Assembly: GCA_030600865.1 (NCBI GenBank)
Contig: JAUVUS010000102.1
Span: 1-7,744, forward strand
DNA from: Bacteroidales bacterium
Lineage (GTDB): Bacteria > Bacteroidota > Bacteroidia > Bacteroidales > UBA12077
DNA length: 7,744 bases
Direction of reading: 5' to 3'
The notes below the pieces were generated by a model that was not told the DNA's origin, searched no databases, and was given only the letters and a program-made list of their open reading frames with translations. The first letter of the stretch is position 1. Every line of letters starts with the position of its first letter. Position numbers and translations under genes: made by a program. Shown one piece after another: positions 1-6,066 of the stretch.

Positions 1-2651
1 CCGGGAAGTTGAATATCCATCAAAACTAAATCAAATTTGGTTTCCAGTTTAAAAAGATCAATTGCCTCTTTGCCTGATTTTGCCCAAAATAACTTAACTT
101 TTGTAGGTTTTAAATAGTGTTCTAAAAGGTAATAGTTTGAAGGAGTATCTTCAACAATTAGAATAGCCTTTTCTGACCAATCGATTTTGGCTGGTTTTAA
201 ATCTTTAATTTCTTCCGGAGTATCAGGTGAATCCAAAACCTGATATGGCAAAGTAAAATTAAATTCAGAGCCAACTCCTTCATGAGACTCAACACCTATT
301 TGTCCTCCAAGCAAATCAATCAGCTTTTTAGAAATTGCTAATCCAAGACCCGTTCCCTTATACGATTTTCTACGATCGTCAACTAATTGATTAAAGCGAT
401 CAAAAATTACATCTAACTTTTCATTTGGAATGCCAATTCCTGTGTCTTTTACATAAAATTTAAGCAACTTCCTTCCACCTTGAGTAATTTGATGATATCC
501 TATAATAATCTCTCCTTCATCTGTAAATTTCAATGCATTATTAATTAAATTACTCATCACCTGCTTAAAACGAGCCGGATCTGTAAAAACAGCTATTCTA
601 TCGCTGTTAAGTTCCAGGTCCAATTTTAATTCTAAGTTCTCTTTTTGTATATAATTTATATCCTTTAAGTAAATTTTATGAATTCCTTTTATTAATCTAT
701 TTACGTAATTTAATGATTTATTTACAGTTAACTCATCGGCTTCAATTTTTGAAACATCAATAATATCACTAATAATATTTAATAGATCATTACTGCTCGA
801 TTGGGCTAAATCAATTATTTCATCTTTTTGATCTTGTGTTATATCAGAATCTCCCAATAAATTAATAAATCCTATTATGGCGTTCATCGGAGTTCTTATC
901 TCGTGTGACATATTTGCAAGAAATACGGATTTCAACTTATCAGATCTTTCTGCTTTTTCTTTAGCGTTTTTTAATTTTTCTTCAGAAATCTTTCTCTCAG
1001 TAATATTTCTGCTAAAAACAAAATTGAATTCTTCACCCTCAAATTCTCTAAAATTGAAAGCCACTTCAACAGGAATTTCGTTCCCCATTCTGGTCTTATA
1101 ATAAAGTTGTATTACGTATGATCCTTTCTTTTTTAACTGATTCCAGTATTCAAACCATACATCTTCAGAAAATTCAGGTACAATATCAAAAATCGACATC
1201 TTAATAAGCTCATCTTTTGAATAATCAAGCATTGAGCATGCGGAATTATTTATGTAAATAAACTTTCCGTTTTTCCCAATCCAAAAAATAGCATCAACAG
1301 CGATATCAATAGAAAATTGTGAGATTCTTAATTCAGAGGTCTTTTCTTGTACCCGTTTATCCAGTTCTTTATTTATATTGTGAATTTTTTTACTTTTTCT
1401 TCTAATTAGTCTGTTTTGTCTGATTAACATTATTAGAAAAATAACAACCCCAATCAAAACAATAAAAGTTAAAATAATCTGGTACTGCTGGTTCATTATT
1501 TTTCGATCCTGATCAACCAGCTCTTTTTCTGCCTTTATGTTTTCATATTTGATCAGATACTCTTCTATCCTTTGGTTTGTTAATGCCTCATAAACCGAAT
1601 CTTTTAAAGAGCTATATTGCTTAAAATTAATAATCGCATTCTTATATTCTTCCGTTTGAAAATAAGCCTCCGACAATAATTGATAATTTACTACTAACCT
1701 TTGCTTAAAATTGTTTTGAAGAGATATTTCCTGTCCTTTTAAAAGATTTTTAATGGCTTTTTCAAATTCTCCTTTTTTAATATATACATTGCCCAAGTAA
1801 TTATAAACTTCGGTCACGCCATGTAAATAATCCAATTCTATCCACATTTTTAGTGCTTCGTAATAATACTCTAAAGCTTTGTCATATTGATTTGCTAATA
1901 CATACGCTTCTCCTATATTCCCAAGAGTATTTGCTATACCATACGGATTGTTTTGATTTTTTTTAATTTCCAGAGAGCGATTAAGATATTCCAGAGCAAG
2001 TGTTGTATTTCCTTTATCCCTAAAAATCAAACCAATGTTATTGTATGACTTGGCAATACCATCACTATCGTTAAGTTCTCTATAAAGCAATAACGATTTC
2101 TGAAAATTATCCAGGGCGGAATTCTCATTCCCCAGATAATAGTATATTCCTCCGATATCCTTTAAGGCTCTGGCTATTTCATCTTTCCTGTTTTGTTGTT
2201 CATAATAATGCAAAGCTTCCTGAATGAAGTTTATTGCTTTATCATAATTATTAAACCTGATGTGATTTAGCCCTAAAGTATGTTTAATATTAGCATCCTG
2301 TTCTTCGGTTAATTCTGATTGAAATTCATTTAGTAAGCTGTTAAATATTTCTTCTGCATTTTCGAAGTAAGCATTGTCGAAATATAGATGTCCCAATAGA
2401 ATTAATGCATCAATCTGACGGCTTGTTTCTTTAAGGCTGTCAGCCAAGTTGTTTGCCGCTAACAATATAGACTCTGCAGAATCAAAGTCATGAATCGTTC
2501 TTTCTCTGGCAATATTTAAAAGATAATCAACTGAATTAGCATTATGCTTTTCAATAATACTATCACTTACCGATTCCTTAATATTATCTGCAATAATATT
2601 AAAATCAATTAAAAATAAAATTAAAAAGATAAACAACAGCTTCTTACACAT
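1..2651 (-). CDS. TPR-containing hybrid sensor histidine kinase (3' end outside window)
   Basis: An open frame runs from ATG (2651-2649) off the left edge, giving at least 883 residues. An in-frame TAA lies a few codons upstream, so this ATG is the first available start. Seen in order: hydrophobic signal peptide (about 1-22); seven or so TPR-like repeats (about 75-365), presumably periplasmic; one membrane helix (392-410); a short charged coiled coil; PAS/PAC domain (about 443-552); HisKA with the phosphoacceptor in SHEIRTP (His583); HATPase with an N box (about 701-710), a DTGIGIP G1 box (736-742) and a GTGLGL G2 box (766-771); and a receiver domain starting near 829, with acidic pair Glu834-Asp835 and phospho-Asp879 in LVLMD. 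The C-terminal part of the receiver, and anything after it (for example an HPt or HTH domain), is missing. By family it autophosphorylates and relays phosphate to its own receiver. The signal and downstream partner are unknown. It is divergent from the tetR operon, and nothing seen links the two functionally. Confidence 0.93.
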   Translation of the reverse strand, partial: MCKKLLFIFLILFLIDFNIIADNIKESVSDSIIEKHNANSVDYLLNIARERTIHDFDSAESILLAANNLADSLKETSRQIDALILLGHLYFDNAYFENAEEIFNSLLNEFQSELTEEQDANIKHTLGLNHIRFNNYDKAINFIQEALHYYEQQNRKDEIARALKDIGGIYYYLGNENSALDNFQKSLLLYRELNDSDGIAKSYNNIGLIFRDKGNTTLALEYLNRSLEIKKNQNNPYGIANTLGNIGEAYVLANQYDKALEYYYEALKMWIELDYLHGVTEVYNYLGNVYIKKGEFEKAIKNLLKGQEISLQNNFKQRLVVNYQLLSEAYFQTEEYKNAIINFKQYSSLKDSVYEALTNQRIEEYLIKYENIKAEKELVDQDRKIMNQQYQIILTFIVLIGVVIFLIMLIRQNRLIRRKSKKIHNINKELDKRVQEKTSELRISQFSIDIAVDAIFWIGKNGKFIYINNSACSMLDYSKDELIKMSIFDIVPEFSEDVWFEYWNQLKKKGSYVIQLYYKTRMGNEIPVEVAFNFREFEGEEFNFVFSRNITERKISEEKLKNAKEKAERSDKLKSVFLANMSHEIRTPMNAIIGFINLLGDSDITQDQKDEIIDLAQSSSNDLLNIISDIIDVSKIEADELTVNKSLNYVNRLIKGIHKIYLKDINYIQKENLELKLDLELNSDRIAVFTDPARFKQVMSNLINNALKFTDEGEIIIGYHQITQGGRKLLKFYVKDTGIGIPNEKLDVIFDRFNQLVDDRRKSYKGTGLGLAISKKLIDLLGGQIGVESHEGVGSEFNFTLPYQVLDSPDTPEEIKDLKPAKIDWSEKAILIVEDTPSNYYLLEHYLKPTKVKLFWAKSGKEAIDLFKLETKFDLVLMDIQLP

Positions 2652-2726
2652 AACAGTTTTTTGCAGAAATTAAACAGTTGTAAATTAACTAATTATTTCT
2701 TGGGAAACTAAAATTATTAAAAAATA

Positions 2727-2759
2727 TTTGCATTTCTAATTGAAATGATATTATCTTTG
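2727..2759 (+). promoter_or_regulatory. Bacteroidota-type promoter for the tetR operon
   Basis: TTTG at 2727-2730 and TATCTTTG at 2752-2759 match the -33 TTTG / -7 TAnnTTTG consensus described for Bacteroides primary-sigma promoters, with a 21-nt spacer that falls in the usual range. The transcription start would lie a few bases downstream, around 2765-2768, giving a leader of roughly 60 nt before tetR. The -7 element overlaps the left arm of an inverted repeat, as expected for autorepression. This is a consensus match only; no start site is known. Confidence 0.55.
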
Positions 2760-2778
2760 ACCAACCGTTCAGTCAAAG
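2755..2778. promoter_or_regulatory. Putative TetR operator 1 (inverted repeat over the promoter)
   Basis: Perfect 7-bp inverted arms CTTTGAC (2755-2761) and GTCAAAG (2772-2778) flank a 10-nt centre containing AACCGTT. Arm length, spacing and position over the -7 box and predicted start site fit a TetR-family operator. Part of the sequence recurs at 2801-2822. That the adjacent TetR protein binds here is inferred from proximity. Confidence 0.55.
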
Positions 2779-2800
2779 GGGGTTTTTTAAAAACAACCGT

Positions 2801-2822
2801 TATAACTAACCGTTCAATCATA
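2801..2822. promoter_or_regulatory. Putative TetR operator 2 (degenerate copy of operator 1)
   Basis: This segment matches 2756-2777 at 17 of 22 positions. The shared core is AACCGTTCAATCA (2808-2820) against AACCGTTCAGTCA (2763-2775), one mismatch in 13. The copies are offset by 45 bp. Its outer arms are less symmetric than those of operator 1. It ends 6 bp before the tetR ATG, so a bound protein could also block elongation or translation initiation. Confidence 0.45.
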
Positions 2823-2828
2823 TAGATT

Positions 2829-3404
2829 ATGTCACCGAGAACACCAGAACAATTTGAAGAAATAAGAGAAGTAAAGAAAAAGCTAATAATGCAAGTTGCA
2901 TTAGAACTATTTGCTAATGAGGGCTATCATTCATCTTCTATTAGTAAAATTGCAAAAAAAGCAGGGATATCAAAAGGTCTAATGTACAATTATTTTGACA
3001 GCAAAGAAGATTTGTTAAAGCAAATTGCTTTTGAGGGTATAAATGAAGTATTTGAATCTTTCGATCCTAATAAAGATGGAATATTAACAAAAGAAGAATT
3101 TATCTATTTCATCAAATCCTCTGTAATGATGGTCAAAAGTCAAATGAACTTTTGGAAACTCTATTTTTCGTTAATGGCACAACCTCAAGTTTTAATGGTT
3201 TTAGGAGATGATTTTATGTCTTCGTTCGACTCCTATTTTAAAACTCTCGCAGATTATTTTAATAACCAGGGATTTAAAGACGGATATACAGAAGTTCGTT
3301 TTTTTGTTGCTATGCTAGATGGAGTGGTTTTACATTACATTTTAGATCCGGAAAATTTTCCTTATGAGCAAGTTGTAGATAGAATAATTAATATATACGC
3401 ATAA
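2829..3404 (+). CDS. TetR/AcrR-family regulator with an EF-hand-like loop
   Basis: This 191-residue protein has the usual TetR length. The N-terminal DNA-binding domain (about 13-62) shows the classic pattern: AxxLFAxxGYxxxSISKIAKKAGISKGxxYNYFxSKEDLL. The recognition helix lies around 46-56. The C-terminal half (about 65-191) is a helical ligand/dimer domain without a motif that I can assign to a ligand. Residues 79-90 (DPNKDGILTKEE) match an EF-hand calcium loop: Asp79, Asn81, Asp83, Gly84, Leu86 and Glu90 sit at canonical positions, and the flanks (VFESF before, FIYFI after) look like the two hydrophobic helices. ATG 2829 is the first start after an in-frame TAG at 2823-2825; no Shine-Dalgarno is seen. 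It is first in its operon, 12 nt before the LolA-like gene, and preceded by two operator-like repeats, so it is probably an autorepressor of the transport operon. The inducer is unknown; calcium sensing is speculative. Confidence 0.93.
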   Translation: MSPRTPEQFEEIREVKKKLIMQVALELFANEGYHSSSISKIAKKAGISKGLMYNYFDSKEDLLKQIAFEGINEVFESFDPNKDGILTKEEFIYFIKSSVMMVKSQMNFWKLYFSLMAQPQVLMVLGDDFMSSFDSYFKTLADYFNNQGFKDGYTEVRFFVAMLDGVVLHYILDPENFPYEQVVDRIINIYA

Positions 3405-3416
3405 AATAGATTTATT

Positions 3417-4181
3417 ATGAAAACAATTAATGTATTAAAATCAGGACTATTTACAGTTGTGATTTTATTTAACCTAACATCGGCATTTGGTCAGGATGCT
3501 AAAGAAATAATCAGAAAGGCAGATGAAAAATGGAATGGTGAAAAATCAAGTCAGGGAACCATGACAATGACAATAGTACGACCGAGCTGGGAACGAACCA
3601 TCCAATTTAAAATTTGGACACTTGAAAGAGATTATTCGATGACACTTATTACAGCTCCGGCAAAAGAAAAAGGCCAGGCATTTTTAAAACGTAAAACAGA
3701 GATGTGGAACTGGATGCCCAGCATAAGCCGAATGATAAAACTACCACCAGCAATGATGGCAGATGGCTGGATGGGCTCCGATTATACTAATGATGATATA
3801 CTAAAAGAATCATCAATTGTTGTTGATTTTACACATAAAATAATTGGTTCTGAAACTATTGATGGCTGGGATTGTTGGAAAATAGAAATGTACCCTAATG
3901 AAGATGCTGCTGTTGTTTGGGGTAAAATCATTAAATGGATTAGTAAAAATGAGTATTTAATGATGAAATCGGAATACTTCGACGAAGATGAATATATAGT
4001 AAAAACGGAATTTGGAACTGATATAAAAACTATGGATGGACGAAAAGTTGCTTCCAGAATTGAAATCATTCCTGCCGATAAAGACAATCAAAAAACAATT
4101 GTGGTAATTGATGATATAAAATTCAACGTTCCCTTAAATGATTCATTCTTTTCACAACAAAATATGAAACGGTTAAGATAA
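3417..4181 (+). CDS. LolA-like outer membrane lipoprotein-sorting protein
   Basis: This 254-residue protein has an N-terminal signal peptide (about 1-25, with a likely type I cut after AFG, before Gln26). There is no lipobox cysteine, so a soluble periplasmic protein is expected. The mature part reads as the LolA-like family often annotated 'outer membrane lipoprotein-sorting protein'. Supporting features are the N-terminal KADEKWNGE segment, a Met/Thr-rich beta strand (48-53), PAKEKGQAFLKR (81-92), and the family-typical stretch from WNWMPSISRMIKLPP to MGSDYTNDD (97-127), followed by alternating beta-strand pattern to the C-terminus. Members of this fold form an open beta barrel that shields acyl chains. 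It lies 12 nt after tetR and upstream of two FtsX-type permeases, which supports a role as carrier or partner of that transporter. It is too divergent to be called canonical LolA, and its cargo (lipoprotein, lipid or other) is unknown. Confidence 0.82.
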   Translation: MKTINVLKSGLFTVVILFNLTSAFGQDAKEIIRKADEKWNGEKSSQGTMTMTIVRPSWERTIQFKIWTLERDYSMTLITAPAKEKGQAFLKRKTEMWNWMPSISRMIKLPPAMMADGWMGSDYTNDDILKESSIVVDFTHKIIGSETIDGWDCWKIEMYPNEDAAVVWGKIIKWISKNEYLMMKSEYFDEDEYIVKTEFGTDIKTMDGRKVASRIEIIPADKDNQKTIVVIDDIKFNVPLNDSFFSQQNMKRLR

Positions 4182-4193
4182 TTAATAATGAAC

Positions 4194-4205
4194 AATTAAT
4201 AATTA
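4194..4205 (+). repeat. Left 12-bp inverted repeat flanking the four-helix-bundle gene
   Basis: AATTAATAATTA here is the exact reverse complement of 4589-4600. It lies between the LolA-like stop and the four-helix-bundle start. A second, shorter pair exists: TTAATAATG (4182-4190) with CATTATTAA (4576-4584), though the order of the two pairs is not nested. The A/T-only composition makes chance similarity a real possibility. Confidence 0.45.
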
Positions 4206-4213
4206 GTAATAAA

Positions 4214-4570
4214 ATGACAAAACCTGATAATTTAATTGCAATCAAAAGCTTTGATTTTGCTCTAAAAGCAATTAATGTGTATAAAAAATTGGTGTCAACA
4301 GAAAAAGAATTTGTTCTTTCAAAACAATTCTTAAAAAGCGCCACATCTATTGGAGCTAATGTAGAAGAAGGTATTGGTGCTCAATCTAAAAAAGACTTTA
4401 TAGCTAAATTGTCAATTTCATATAAAGAAGCACGTGAAGTACATTATTGGATTCGGCTCCTAAAAGAAAGTAACCTTTTAGAGGAAGAGTTAGCAAATGA
4501 GCTTTTAAATGATTGTGTAGAATTATTAAAGATTCTCACTGCTATCCTTAAATCTTCAAAATCAATATAA
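4214..4570 (+). CDS. Four-helix bundle protein (S23 / 23S rRNA IVP family)
   Basis: This 118-residue, almost wholly helical protein has the family hallmarks: an N-terminal FDFALKAINVYKKL helix (14-27), then LSKQFLKSATSIGANVEEGIGAQSKKDFIAKLSISYKEAREVHYWIRLL through the middle (about 35-83), and a final leucine-rich helix. Length and motifs fit the family first known as proteins encoded by 23S rRNA intervening sequences; the accessory protein Avd of diversity-generating retroelements is a relative with the same fold. Related proteins form oligomeric helical bundles and are basic and nucleic-acid binding in some cases, but cellular roles are mostly undefined. No rRNA or reverse transcriptase is present here. 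The gene lies in the operon direction, 32 nt after the LolA-like gene and 30 nt before permease 1, bracketed by A/T inverted repeats. This suggests an inserted passenger rather than a transport component. No other in-frame ATG lies immediately upstream. Confidence 0.88.
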   Translation: MTKPDNLIAIKSFDFALKAINVYKKLVSTEKEFVLSKQFLKSATSIGANVEEGIGAQSKKDFIAKLSISYKEAREVHYWIRLLKESNLLEEELANELLNDCVELLKILTAILKSSKSI

Positions 4571-4588
4571 TTATACATTATTAACTTT

Positions 4589-4600
4589 TAATTATTAATT
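4589..4600 (-). repeat. Right 12-bp inverted repeat flanking the four-helix-bundle gene
   Basis: TAATTATTAATT is the exact reverse complement of 4194-4205. It abuts the ATG of permease 1 at 4601, so it also serves as that gene's immediate leader. No Shine-Dalgarno is visible there. Confidence 0.45.
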
Positions 4601-5818
4601 ATGAAATTATTTTCAATGGCCTGGAAAAATCTTTGGAGAAACAAACGAAGGACTCTGATAACAGTGGCGTCCATATTTTTTGGTGTGTTAATTTCAACTG
4701 TTATGAGCTCGCTCCAGGATGGAACCTACGGAAACATGATTGATATGTCAGTTAAACTTTCCTCAGGATATTTACAAATACAACATCCTGAATATAGCGA
4801 CAACAAATCAATAAACAATATTTTTGAACCGACTGATGAATTCATATCAGAGATTTTCGGGATTAAAGAAATAACAACAGTAGCTAAAAGACTTGAGTCT
4901 TTTGCTTTACTCTCATCAGGACCAAACACACGTGGAGGTGCGGTAATTGGTTTTGAACCTAACAAAGACAATGAAACCTCAAATCTTAAAAACTGGATAT
5001 CGGAAGGAAATTTCTTAAACTCAGGAGATCAAGGCGTATTACTAACACACAATATTGCAAGACATTTAAAAATTGGTGTAAATGACACGATTATTTTAAT
5101 CAGTCAGGGTTATCATGGAGTTACTGCTGCTGGCAAATATCCTGTTAAAGGAATTTTAAAATTCTCCACACCACAAATGAATAGCTTAGGTGTATTTATG
5201 GATATTAATCTTGCACAGGAATTTTATTCTGCCGAAGGTATGATTACTTCTCTTATGATTATGGTTAATGATTATACCGATGTAGCTCCTACAGCAAGAA
5301 AATTAAATCACAAAGTAAACGGCAATTATAATATTTTAACCTGGCAAGAAATCAATCCTGAAATCGTACAATTTATTGATAGTGATAAAGCCGGAGGAAT
5401 TGTGATGAAAGCTATTCTTTATATTGTAATTGGATTCGGGATTTTTGGGACAATCATTATGATGGTTGCAGAACGCAAAAGAGAATTAGGTGTGATGGTT
5501 GCTGTCGGAATGCAAAAATTTAAGCTGGCAATAATTCTTTTTTATGAAACAATTCTTATTGGATTTGTTGGCGTTATTACAGGTTTTATAGGAAGTGTTC
5601 CTATTATTCTTTTCCTTGTTGATAATCCAATTGAATTACCCGAAGAACTTGCTGAAGCATACTTGCAGTTCGGATTTGAACCTTATATGTTTTTCGGAAC
5701 AGCACCAGCAGTATTTGTTAATCAGGTAATAACAATATTTATTATTACAGTAATAATATCCCTTTACCCGACATTTAAAGTCAGGAATCTTAAAGTTACA
5801 AAGGCTTTACGAGCTTAG
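4601..5818 (+). CDS. FtsX/LolE-type ABC transporter permease 1
   Basis: This 405-residue inner-membrane protein has the four-helix plan of FtsX/MacB/LolC-E permeases. An N-terminal amphipathic start (AWKNLWRNKRRT, 7-18) leads into TM1 (about 19-37), followed by a large MacB-type periplasmic domain (about 40-262), TM2 (267-289), the cytoplasmic coupling segment ERKRELGVMVAVGM (291-304), TM3 (about 308-340), a periplasmic loop, and TM4 (369-390) with a short basic tail. It aligns well by eye with the second permease in the window, including equal length, the GFEPNKDNETSNL segment (117-129) against GIDPENEQKVTNL there, and the coupling segment. The two therefore probably form a heterodimer, like LolC/LolE. 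In this transporter class the ATPase drives motions transmitted to the periplasmic domains instead of moving cargo across the membrane. It lacks its own ATPase domain, unlike MacB. The substrate is not evident. Confidence 0.9.
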   Translation: MKLFSMAWKNLWRNKRRTLITVASIFFGVLISTVMSSLQDGTYGNMIDMSVKLSSGYLQIQHPEYSDNKSINNIFEPTDEFISEIFGIKEITTVAKRLESFALLSSGPNTRGGAVIGFEPNKDNETSNLKNWISEGNFLNSGDQGVLLTHNIARHLKIGVNDTIILISQGYHGVTAAGKYPVKGILKFSTPQMNSLGVFMDINLAQEFYSAEGMITSLMIMVNDYTDVAPTARKLNHKVNGNYNILTWQEINPEIVQFIDSDKAGGIVMKAILYIVIGFGIFGTIIMMVAERKRELGVMVAVGMQKFKLAIILFYETILIGFVGVITGFIGSVPIILFLVDNPIELPEELAEAYLQFGFEPYMFFGTAPAVFVNQVITIFIITVIISLYPTFKVRNLKVTKALRA

Positions 5819-5891
5819 AATAGTAGATTATTAGATTTTAGTATCTAGTATTAAGACAGAATATAAAAAACCTAAATATGAATATCAGATT

Positions 5892-5899
5892 TATTTTTG
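5892..5899 (+). promoter_or_regulatory. Possible internal -7 promoter element
   Basis: TATTTTTG matches the TAnnTTTG consensus exactly, but no TTTG or TTG is visible 19-23 bases upstream, and such a match is easy to obtain by chance in A/T-rich DNA. If real, it would start transcription before the inverted-repeat element and provide permease 2 and the ATPase with their own promoter. Confidence 0.2.
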
Positions 5900-5913
5900 A
5901 CAATTGAAACAAA

Positions 5914-6012
5914 GGTGCTAAGCGGCTAAGATTATAAGATACTGCAAAATTAGCAATCTTATAATCAGTTTGTTAAAAAAACCCTACCTACGGCAGGCAG
6001 GCGCTAAGCACC
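5914..6012. repeat. Nested inverted-repeat element
   Basis: There are two sets of arms. The inner pair is a perfect 11-bp inverted repeat, GATTATAAGAT (5930-5940) and ATCTTATAATC (5956-5966), with a 15-nt loop. The outer pair is 12 bp, GGTGCTAAGCGG (5914-5925) and GCGCTAAGCACC (6001-6012), matching as an inverted repeat at 10 of 12 positions. GCTAAGC is also present as a direct repeat in both outer arms. The whole could fold as a long RNA hairpin or be a small non-autonomous mobile element (MITE/REP-like). No target-site duplication is evident, and no T-run follows on the plus strand, so it is not a standard terminator. Confidence 0.55.
5983..6001. repeat. GC-rich near-palindrome (REP-like)
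   Basis: The 19-nt segment CCTACCTACGGCAGGCAGG is 13/19 G+C in a region that is otherwise strongly A/T. It can pair with itself apart from two A-C mismatches. Its composition differs sharply from its surroundings, which suggests a dispersed repeat unit. Its last base overlaps the outer arm of the surrounding inverted-repeat element. Confidence 0.4.
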
Positions 6013-6066
6013 TAATATCGAGAATAATCTATTAAAAGATATAAAAACAATTTAAAATAAAAAATT

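Larger units (their letters stand above)
2652..2828. other. Divergent intergenic region
   Basis: This 177-bp A/T-rich gap separates the divergent kinase and tetR starts. The tetR-proximal half holds a good Bacteroidota-type promoter and two related operator-like repeats (listed separately). A shortened third copy of the repeat core, AACCGTT, lies at 2795-2801 and overlaps the 8-bp palindrome GTTATAAC (2799-2806). On the kinase side, the best -7-like match I see on the minus strand is TAATTTTA (2716-2709), which lacks the final G and a convincing upstream TTTG. I therefore do not call a kinase promoter. No RNA gene or further ORF is apparent. Confidence 0.6.
5819..6066. other. Repeat-rich spacer between the two permease genes
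   Basis: This 248-bp non-coding gap is unusually long for an operon with otherwise short gaps. It starts with a degenerate TAGATTATTAGATTTTAGTA-type A/T tract containing a small hairpin (TAGAT 5832-5836 / ATCTA 5843-5847). It continues with a possible -7 element, a nested inverted-repeat element (5914-6012) and a short GC-rich near-palindrome, listed separately. No ORF or RNA gene is recognised. Confidence 0.6.

Noticed and set aside
877..1101. 74-codon plus-strand open frame
   Set aside because: It lies antisense within the HisKA/PAS part of the kinase gene, whose minus-strand frame is continuous and rich in recognised motifs; the plus frame shows no domain or initiation signal.
2652..2828. 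TetR protein also controlling the divergent kinase
   Set aside because: Both operator-like copies sit over the tetR promoter and leader, and no convincing kinase promoter is seen near them; shared control is possible but unsupported.
3782..4344. Minus-strand open frames opposite the LolA-like and four-helix-bundle genes
   Set aside because: They are antisense shadows of well-supported genes and encode no recognisable protein.
4214..4570. rRNA intervening sequence or diversity-generating retroelement
   Set aside because: The four-helix-bundle protein belongs to the same broad family, but no rRNA sequence, reverse transcriptase or template/variable repeat is present around it.
4726..4971. Minus-strand open frame inside permease 1
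   Set aside because: Antisense to the periplasmic domain of a clear permease, with no independent support.
5930..5966. Rho-independent terminator after permease 1
   Set aside because: The 11-bp stem is A/T-rich with a 15-nt loop and is not followed by a T-run on the plus strand; the operon genes continue in the same direction.
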